Shown piece after piece: positions 32,694 through 38,042 of a stretch of 38,042 bases of DNA. The translations under genes were made by a program, and so were the position numbers. The notes under the pieces are model-generated. The model made no database searches, was not told where the DNA came from, and was given only the letters and a program-made list of their open reading frames with translations. Position 1 is the stretch's first letter; every line of letters begins with the position of its first letter. Origin of the DNA: CAYMBP01 sp964388745 (GTDB lineage: Bacteria > Babelota > Babeliae > Babelales > RVW-14); contig CAYMBP010000016.1 of assembly GCA_964388745.1 (NCBI GenBank), positions 1-38,042 of the forward strand, read 5' to 3'.

Positions 32694-33569
32694 TTACCAA
32701 TTTACGTTTGATATTATTCTATAAAGTAATTCTGTAAATCGCGAAAATGAATCAGAATAAATACCATCTTGGCATGCCCATATCCACGCAAGAACACTCT
32801 GCACAAATGACCAATGTAATATTCGTTTATGATTCATAGAAAAAGACTTAAGTCGTTTTTTAATAATCTCATAAACCTGTTCATGCTCCAGAAGATTTGG
32901 CCACGGATTGCGCAAAAAAGCTGCATACTCAAATGCCGGATCGCCAACAACCCCCTTTGGATCAATCGCTACCCAATCACCACTATGCTCAAGAATATTA
33001 TCATGATGCAAATCTCCATGTAGCAATACCTCTTGTTGCGTACTCTCAAGAAGAATATCACGCATCTCTCGCGCCTTGCTTATATACTTTTGCGGAATAT
33101 TCCACCGAGCATCATCAAGTACAATCAACCAGTCTTTAATATGTGGAAATCCAGCTACATTCAGAGAAGTTTTCCGATGAAGCCGACTCATAACCTGCTC
33201 AAAAATTGCACTCGCTTCAGACTCTTGACGAAAAGATACCTTTTTTAGCGATTCCCCAGGCAATACTCTTTCAAGAAGCAATGCCCCTGGCAATGTATCA
33301 AGAAGACGCACAGCTCCCACACCATCATATACTTGCAATGCACGCGCTTCCCGCTCAAGGGCTGCTTCATCCATGCCCACCTTTAAGACAACTGACTTGT
33401 TCTCCTGCAAACCGGCCATCACATAATTATATGAAAGATCTTGCACTAGTTTCAATTCAGCCACATTCCACTCAGCAGCTATCTGATTAACTCGCTCAGA
33501 CAATGCAGTAAGCCACTGCCTTCCTGCAGATCCATATAGCGCAATTATTATTTTTTCAAACTGTTTCAT
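32694..33569 (-). CDS. APH(6)/hydroxyurea phosphotransferase-like kinase
   Basis: 291 residues, close to streptomycin 6-kinases. It has VVLKVGMDEAALEREARAL (ATP Lys and Glu), GALLLERVLPGESL hinge, catalytic LLHGDLHHDNIL and AIDPKGVVGDPAFEYAAFLRNPW, which is the distinctive C-terminal motif of the APH_6_hur family. These enzymes phosphorylate streptomycin-like aminoglycosides or other small hydroxylated compounds. In an intracellular bacterium a metabolic or toxin-modifying role is as likely as resistance. It begins 25 nt after the upstream orphan and probably belongs to the minus-strand accessory cluster. Confidence 0.87.
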   Translation of the reverse strand: MKQFEKIIIALYGSAGRQWLTALSERVNQIAAEWNVAELKLVQDLSYNYVMAGLQENKSVVLKVGMDEAALEREARALQVYDGVGAVRLLDTLPGALLLERVLPGESLKKVSFRQESEASAIFEQVMSRLHRKTSLNVAGFPHIKDWLIVLDDARWNIPQKYISKAREMRDILLESTQQEVLLHGDLHHDNILEHSGDWVAIDPKGVVGDPAFEYAAFLRNPWPNLLEHEQVYEIIKKRLKSFSMNHKRILHWSFVQSVLAWIWACQDGIYSDSFSRFTELLYRIISNVNW

Positions 33570-33594
33570 CGCTACTTTAACTAAAAAACTATCC

Positions 33595-33921
33595 CTAACG
33601 CTTATCCACTTTTTTGGCGTTTTTATAAATTTTTGTCACACTGTTAACAATATCAAGTCCGCTGTTAATAGCCTTATTCCGCTCTGTAATACGTATGTTT
33701 TCAGCTACTTCACGATCATGCGATTCTTTTTGACGCGCTCGCTGATGTTGAAATCGTTCATGCTGAGCCAAGCAAAACATAATTGCTTCAGCACGATCAT
33801 CGAAATCTTTTAATGAATTCAGAAGACTTGCACATTTTTTTCTAAGCTCATAATAATTTTCACCAGGACATTTGTTAATAATATTGGAAAGCACAGATGC
33901 TGATGTATGCATTGCAAACAA
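33595..33921 (-). CDS. Hypothetical helical protein, start uncertain
   Basis: The called part starts with TTG 33921 (ATG 33912 with GGA nearby is the other choice) and runs 108 residues: a helical N-terminal part with MHTSASVLSNIINK and CPGENYYELRKKCASLL, then a basic C-terminal half. The frame is open much further upstream, to 34029, and that part also looks like protein (VDRRFVGVSWPLVEAYNFIADG) but contains no ATG, GTG or TTG before 33921. So the gene may have lost its 5' end or suffered a frameshift next to the broken csaA. I recognise no family. Confidence 0.5.
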   Translation of the reverse strand: MFAMHTSASVLSNIINKCPGENYYELRKKCASLLNSLKDFDDRAEAIMFCLAQHERFQHQRARQKESHDREVAENIRITERNKAINSGLDIVNSVTKIYKNAKKVDKR

Positions 33922-33983
33922 TCCATCAGCAATAAAATTATAAGCTTCAACTAATGGCCAACTAACCCCAACAAACCGACGAT

Positions 33984-34333
33984 CTACTTCTTGAAAAAAT
34001 GTAGGAGATGCGATATCGGCACGCCATGATCAACCGTTGCCAAACTTATGGCGCCTGATGCATCAGTAAACCCGACCAGTAAAAACTGTGATATAAACCC
34101 TGCAATATTTTTCTCACCTAAATTCACACAGCCAATGACCTCTTTTCCTACCAATTCTTCAGGCGTATAATTCACTATTATCTGTGCAGAAGTCTGCAGC
34201 GTACCAATCTCTGGACCGAAGTCAACCAAGACCTTATATGAAGGATTACGCGCCTTAGCAAAGGCTTCGGCCTTGACCACTGTCCTGAACGGAAATCAAC
34301 AGACGCAAAGTGCTCATAAGTAATTATTGCCAT
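33984..34333 (-). pseudogene. csaA: csaA, tRNA-binding-domain chaperone-like protein, frameshifted
   Basis: The long frame (34280-33984) shows the CsaA core: KARNPSYKVLVDFGPEIG, TSAQIIVNYTPEELVGKEVIG, VNLGEKNIAGFISQFLLVGF. The missing N-terminus lies just upstream in another frame: ATG 34333 gives MAIITYEHFASVDFRSG, which matches the family start. Joining them needs one extra base near 34283 (GG-ACA-GTG-GTC); no slippery heptamer is present, so a single-base deletion (or sequencing error) is more likely than programmed shifting. CsaA dimers bind unfolded proteins and possibly tRNA. The start is 3 nt after the stop of the acetyltransferase gene, so the gene was translated in an operon until broken. 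Confidence 0.75.
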
Positions 34334-34336
34334 AAT

Positions 34337-35179
34337 TCATCTCAACTGTTTAACAAACCATAAAACAGCATCATCATCGATAGGAACTGAACTCCCGGGC
34401 TCAACTGATTCATAATTATAGGTAATACCATTTCCATCGGGTAGATACCCACGAGTAACATAAAGCCGCTGAGCTGAGCCATAGTCCCTGTAAAGACCAA
34501 CTCCAAGGCCAACGGCTTTGCTTTTAATTTTTGCCTCTTTTTCAGCCTCATCAAGCAACGCCGAGCCAATGCCCTTTTTTCTAAACTCAGGCAAAACATT
34601 TAAGTCTTTAACCTCAGGGATCTGGTGCTCCTTAAATGCTGGATAGTCTGATCGCCAAAGCAATGTCACATAGCCAACAAGCATTTCTTGGTACTGTGCA
34701 ACCCACACAGCTCGTTGTCCATGTTTTTGCTCATGCAAATACTTTTCAAAAAGTTTTTTGGGTTTTGGCCATGAAGCCGCCTGAAAGCGAGCTACAAGTT
34801 CGTCAATATCATCAGCAATCATTGGCCGAACCGTTGCCTCTGGACAAGGGGAGAAAAGTTCGTCACTATCTTTGACCTGATACAGTTCTGCATTGCCATA
34901 ACTATCTGCAATAGCTGAGATACCTTCACCACGCAGCCGATCCCACTCGCCCGTACGAGCACCTTCTTGATAAACTTCTTCCAAGGCGGCATCAATCAAA
35001 CCAATGCTAATAATATCATCCTTGTCATGAATACCCTGAGCATTAATCACCCAAACAGGCAAGCGATAATAATCAGCCTCCTTGGGGAGCCATGCTTTTC
35101 TAAAATCTTCATAGCTTGATTCTTTTTTCAACTTTCTTTTGATGATGGAGATAATTTGGGGGGTACTGTTTTTTGTCAT
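34337..35179 (-). CDS. GNAT acetyltransferase fused to an N-terminal domain of unknown type
   Basis: 280 residues. Residues 115-265 are a GNAT domain: VRPMIADDIDELVARFQ, WVAQYQEMLVGYVTL, DLNVLPEFRKKGIGSALLDEAE (acetyl-CoA loop R/QxxGxG) and YRDYGSAQRLYVTRGYLPDG. The first 95 residues (SYEDFRKAWLPKEAD, LPVWVINAQGI, DDIISIGLID) look like a separate small alpha/beta domain, perhaps of the dimeric ferredoxin-like barrel kind. The fusion suggests one substrate handled in two steps. The substrate is unknown. GAGGAAAG precedes the ATG. The next gene, csaA, begins 3 nt after the stop. Confidence 0.82.
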   Translation of the reverse strand: MTKNSTPQIISIIKRKLKKESSYEDFRKAWLPKEADYYRLPVWVINAQGIHDKDDIISIGLIDAALEEVYQEGARTGEWDRLRGEGISAIADSYGNAELYQVKDSDELFSPCPEATVRPMIADDIDELVARFQAASWPKPKKLFEKYLHEQKHGQRAVWVAQYQEMLVGYVTLLWRSDYPAFKEHQIPEVKDLNVLPEFRKKGIGSALLDEAEKEAKIKSKAVGLGVGLYRDYGSAQRLYVTRGYLPDGNGITYNYESVEPGSSVPIDDDAVLWFVKQLR

Positions 35180-35218
35180 AAGTACTTTCTTTCCTCAGGT
35201 CTATGGGGGCATGAGTTG

Positions 35219-35674
35219 CTATAATAATCCTTGATTTTGAATCTCGTTATCAAAATATTTAACAAAAAAATACTTGGTGAACTTTGGATTCTTTTTATTT
35301 TGTCGAACAAATTCTAACGTAAATCCACATTTTTTATAAAACTCAGGTGCTTGAAAAGCACTGGTTACTAAATTGATATTATTAAATCCCTTACCCTGGA
35401 ACATCTGCTCAAGTTTTTGAATTAATGCTCTGCCATACCCTTTTCCTCGGTATTTAGCATCAACCCACATGTCGTCAATATAGACCTCAGCATAGGCAGT
35501 GTAGGCATTAAGAACTCCGACTACTTCTCCATTGTGCAATGTTACAGCTAAAGCAAAGCGATGATAGTTTACCTCAATTTCATGACTTGACTCATAATAG
35601 AAAAGATCTGCTCGCATCCTCTGTTCAAGCTTATCTGAGAGAGTGTCAAGCAATTGAATAGTGTAGTTTTTCAT
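35219..35674 (-). CDS. GNAT family N-acetyltransferase
   Basis: 151 residues, a single GNAT domain: GEVVGVLNAYTAYAEVYIDDMWVD (strands 3-4), the acetyl-CoA loop YRGKGYGRALIQKLE, LVTSAFQAPEFYKKCGFTLEF. Substrate unknown; small-molecule or protein N-acetylation. The layout is close to predicted resistance and toxin-type acetyltransferases, but no toxin-antitoxin partner (such as a RHH protein) is adjacent. It lies 9 nt downstream of hepT in the same direction, so it may be co-transcribed with the toxin-antitoxin pair. Confidence 0.88.
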   Translation of the reverse strand: MKNYTIQLLDTLSDKLEQRMRADLFYYESSHEIEVNYHRFALAVTLHNGEVVGVLNAYTAYAEVYIDDMWVDAKYRGKGYGRALIQKLEQMFQGKGFNNINLVTSAFQAPEFYKKCGFTLEFVRQNKKNPKFTKYFFVKYFDNEIQNQGLL

Positions 35675-35683
35675 AGAAAAATT

Positions 35684-36082
35684 TTATATTGAGATGCTCG
35701 CAAGATTTGTTAACTTTTCATATGCACTTCTTAAAAGTGGTACATATCCTTGAATTCTTTCAAAAATCTCATCAGCAAGATCTTCATCGTAAGTATGAGA
35801 AGTTAAATTACGATCTTTTAACATACGAAGCCACATCTGCTCATCATTGAATATACCTGCTTTATAGGATTCTTGCAAAACTTCTTTTGGATAATTAGCC
35901 TCTAATCCCTGATCATATAAGAATACTTTTAACGTTTTCCAAAAAAGTTCAAATGTAAATTCAAAACGCTGAATCGTTGCGTCAATATTGCTACGATCTG
36001 ACTCATGGGGTTTTTCATAAATTGCCTCAAGTGCTGTAAGAGCCTTATCAAGCTTAAGCATATTTAATTGCATTTTTTGCAT
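35684..36082 (-). CDS. hepT: HEPN-domain toxin HepT (HI0074-like)
   Basis: ATG 36082 with GGGAG upstream is preferred over an in-frame TTG at 36091; 132 residues, helical. The HEPN RNase motif RX4HXY is exact: Arg91, His96, Tyr98 in RNLTSHTY. N-terminal text (LKLDKALTALEAIY, QRFEFTFELFWKTLK) is that of nucleotidyltransferase-substrate-binding HI0074 proteins. HepT cleaves RNA (tRNA in studied cases) and is silenced when MntA AMPylates the motif Tyr. The gene overlaps mntA by 29 nt in a different frame, so the two are translationally coupled. Confidence 0.88.
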   Translation of the reverse strand: MQKMQLNMLKLDKALTALEAIYEKPHESDRSNIDATIQRFEFTFELFWKTLKVFLYDQGLEANYPKEVLQESYKAGIFNDEQMWLRMLKDRNLTSHTYDEDLADEIFERIQGYVPLLRSAYEKLTNLASISI

Positions 36083-36386
36083 AGAGCTCAACTCCCTCTT
36101 TTAAAATTTGCTCTTTCAATAAAGAAGTTTCACGAAGGGTATCAAACCTGACACAATCTATTTTAAGCAATGTATCGGCCTCATCAATAATATCTAAGAG
36201 TTCAACCCATTCATCATAAGTTGCTTGAGGACATACAATAGCCAGATCTATATCAGAACGCTCTTGATTATCTTTTCGAGCACGAGAGCCAAATAATATA
36301 ATTTTTTCAACGTACGGTAATTTTTGTATCTCTTGATAAAACTCATATTTTTCAAGAAAATTAAAATCTTTTTTAGCAATATTCAT
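36054..36386 (-). CDS. mntA: Minimal nucleotidyltransferase antitoxin MntA
   Basis: 110 residues. The MNT signature GSX10DXD is exact: Gly33-Ser34, then ten residues, Asp45 and Asp47 (LFGSRARKDNQERSDIDLA); a third acidic residue for metal binding may be Asp77 in LLKIDCVRF. MntA transfers AMP from ATP to the Tyr of HepT and so keeps the RNase inactive. Here the antitoxin gene comes first, with hepT second and overlapping, whereas in the best-studied system the order is reversed. The start is at 36386 and the 80-nt gap to the photolyase is divergent. Confidence 0.9.
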   Translation of the reverse strand: MNIAKKDFNFLEKYEFYQEIQKLPYVEKIILFGSRARKDNQERSDIDLAIVCPQATYDEWVELLDIIDEADTLLKIDCVRFDTLRETSLLKEQILKEGVELYAKNAIKYA

Positions 36387-36466
36387 ATAAATATTTTTTA
36401 TCTTTAATTTATGTTACAGCTTCTAGTAGTCTAACATAGTATCTTATATTAAATCAAAGGAGTATA

Positions 36467-37987
36467 ATGGGAGCACTACGAGTCATCTTGTGGGATCAAT
36501 TATCATGGTCTCTATCATCGCTTGAGGAATGTGAAAAAAAAGATGATTATATTCTCTTAATTGAATCATCAGCTCAGGCTACATTTGTTAAACATCACAA
36601 AAAAAAGTTACTATTTTTATGGTCTGCACAGCGCCACTTTGCCAAGGAACTTAAAAAAAAAAAATATAACGTTATCTATTTTGCACAAGACGATGCAAAA
36701 CCAGTAAAAACACTCACCGACGGAGTCAAACGAGCACTCAAAGAATCATCATGCGAACAGATTATTATTACAGAGCCAAGTGAATATCACACGCTCAAGG
36801 AAGTTAAAACCTGGAAGCAACTCTGTAAAGTCCCTGTTGAAATTCGAGAAGACAACCGATTTTTAGCATCCAAAGAAACATTTAAAACGTGGGCGAAAAA
36901 TAAAAAACAACTGCGCATGGAATTCTTTTATCGGGAGATACGCAAACAAACCGGTTACCTCATGAATGGGTCCAAGCCAATCGGTGGCAAGTGGAACTAC
37001 GACAGTAAAAACCGAGGTTCCTATGACGGCAAGAAGGGAATACCCCGCGGTCCAAGCTTTAAGCCGAATGCCGTTGTTAAAAAAGTAGCAACACTCATTA
37101 ATAAAAAATATGCCGACCATCTTGGAGAGACCACAATGTTCTCTTTTGCCGTCACCCGAGCCCAAGGGCTCAAGTGGTGCAATCACTTTATCAAAGATGT
37201 ACTGCCCGACTTTGGCAAATATCAAGACGCCATGGTTGAAGGCAAACCGTACATGTTTCACAGCATTATTTCTATGTACATCAATGCCGGTCTTTTGCTG
37301 CCAACAGAAGTTTGTGAAAAGGCATGCGAAGCCTATTCAAAAAAGAAAGCTCCGCTTGAAGCAGTTGAAGGATTTATTAGACAAATTATCGGCTGGCGAG
37401 AATTTATTCGAGGCATCTATTGGCTGAAAATGCCCAAGTATAAAAAACTCAATTTCTTTCAGGCGAAAAAAGCCCTGCCTAATTTTTATTGGACCGGAGA
37501 TACCAAAATGAACTGCATGAAGCAATCAATCTCCGACACTGTAGAAAATGGCTATGCACATCACATCCAACGGCTGATGGTCACTGGCAACTTTGCTCTG
37601 CTGGCTGGCCTCAAAGTTCAAGAGGTGTGTAAGTGGTATCACATTGTGTACGTTGATGCACACGAGTGGGTTGAGCTTCCCAATACCCTTGGCATGGCTC
37701 TTTGTGGCGATGGTGGATTTTTTGCATCAAAGCCATACGCCGCATCCGGCTCCTACATCAACAAAATGTCTGACTACTGCAAAAAATGTGAATATAACGT
37801 CAATGAGAAAGAAGGACCAGATGCCTGCCCATTTAACTATCTTTACTGGAATTTTATTATGAAGCAAAAAACGCGATTAAAGAAATTTCAGCGCATGGCT
37901 ATGCCACTGAATACCTTGAAAAAAATGTCTCCAGAGCGAAAAAAAAGCATCAAGGCTGATGCTCGAAAATTTCTCAAAAATCTTTAA
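36467..37987 (+). CDS. Iron-sulfur bacterial cryptochrome/photolyase (FeS-BCP)
   Basis: 506 residues. AAAGGAG lies 5 nt before the ATG. The four cluster ligands are Cys350 (KMNCMKQS), Cys438 and Cys441 (DYCKKCEY) and Cys454 (DACPFNY), with the CX2C-X12-C spacing of Agrobacterium PhrB. His365-His366 in YAHHIQRL match the His at the active site of this branch, and the N-terminus (ALRVILWDQLSW) fits the alpha/beta antenna domain. These enzymes repair (6-4) photoproducts using light, FAD and a lumazine antenna. A light-dependent enzyme fits a bacterium whose host lives in lit water. Some members are light sensors, which remains an alternative. Confidence 0.93.
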   Translation: MGALRVILWDQLSWSLSSLEECEKKDDYILLIESSAQATFVKHHKKKLLFLWSAQRHFAKELKKKKYNVIYFAQDDAKPVKTLTDGVKRALKESSCEQIIITEPSEYHTLKEVKTWKQLCKVPVEIREDNRFLASKETFKTWAKNKKQLRMEFFYREIRKQTGYLMNGSKPIGGKWNYDSKNRGSYDGKKGIPRGPSFKPNAVVKKVATLINKKYADHLGETTMFSFAVTRAQGLKWCNHFIKDVLPDFGKYQDAMVEGKPYMFHSIISMYINAGLLLPTEVCEKACEAYSKKKAPLEAVEGFIRQIIGWREFIRGIYWLKMPKYKKLNFFQAKKALPNFYWTGDTKMNCMKQSISDTVENGYAHHIQRLMVTGNFALLAGLKVQEVCKWYHIVYVDAHEWVELPNTLGMALCGDGGFFASKPYAASGSYINKMSDYCKKCEYNVNEKEGPDACPFNYLYWNFIMKQKTRLKKFQRMAMPLNTLKKMSPERKKSIKADARKFLKNL

Positions 37988-38042
37988 CAAACGCGAGTTC
38001 GATAATTAAAAAATATTTATAAACAAGACAAAAGGTCTCTTT

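Noticed and set aside
1..38042. CRISPR arrays, insertion sequences, prophage or rRNA genes
   Set aside because: I saw no regularly spaced repeats, no transposase or integrase and no rRNA text anywhere in the window.
37988..38042. Possible terminator after the photolyase (AGAC...GTCT near 38023)
   Set aside because: The stem is only four bases and the window ends at the T-run, so it cannot be judged.

Overview
The window is AT-rich bacterial DNA, densely coded on both strands, from a Gram-negative cell (Kdo transferase WaaA, RodA, many Sec-type signal peptides) that very probably lives inside eukaryotic cells. The best sign of that lifestyle is a tandem pair of ATP/ADP-translocase (Tlc/NTT) genes, which bacteria use to take nucleotides from a host. 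The sum of features (NTT pair, many secreted enzymes, SpoIID-like protein in a non-sporulating context, small autonomous operons) fits the amoeba-associated Dependentiae (TM6/Babeliae) better than Chlamydiae or Rickettsiales. That assignment is inference: no rRNA is present in the window.

Layout. 1-4677 (+): end of hflX, a GapB-like glyceraldehyde-3-phosphate dehydrogenase, tRNA-CAU (probably Ile2), a zinc-ribbon coiled-coil protein, RNase H, a secreted SpoIID-like protein and a YdjM-type membrane protein. 4807-11793: a secreted alpha/beta hydrolase convergent with tatD, a secreted GH1 glycosidase, HU plus a CPBP membrane protease, and a signal-peptide-bearing GT28/MGDG-synthase-like glycosyltransferase convergent with a small secreted protein. 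11880-15806: rodA (-) and sbcC (+). 15850-18722: a structured leader with an intrinsic terminator, a 44-residue membrane peptide, a LIVBP-type periplasmic binding protein and, 3 nt later, a pentameric ligand-gated ion channel (pLGIC). 18743-25778: waaA, lon (-), and the two nucleotide transporters. 25786-28436: rpsB with a pseudoknotted leader, tRNA-Ser, gltS. 28437-33569: secreted amine oxidase, two unrelated APH-type kinases, a secreted beta-rich protein. 33595-36386 (-): accessory cluster of mntA-hepT toxin-antitoxin genes, two GNAT acetyltransferases, a frameshifted csaA and an orphan. 36467-37987: Fe-S photolyase.

The most interesting locus is 15850-18722. The channel protein matches ELIC-type pLGICs at the M2-M3 region with identical spacing, while the upstream partner is the amino-acid-binding family normally seen with ABC importers, yet no ABC permease or ATPase is present. 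Together they look like a split receptor: a periplasmic binding protein that could gate an ion channel. The leader has two further signs of regulation: an intrinsic terminator with a competing G-run inside a possible leader ORF, and a 13-bp inverted repeat that covers the binding protein's Shine-Dalgarno sequence.

Other points: an rpsB leader with nested stems and a pseudoknot beside its ribosome-binding site, a csaA gene broken by one base, textbook MntA and HepT catalytic motifs, and a Fe-S photolyase with all four cluster cysteines.
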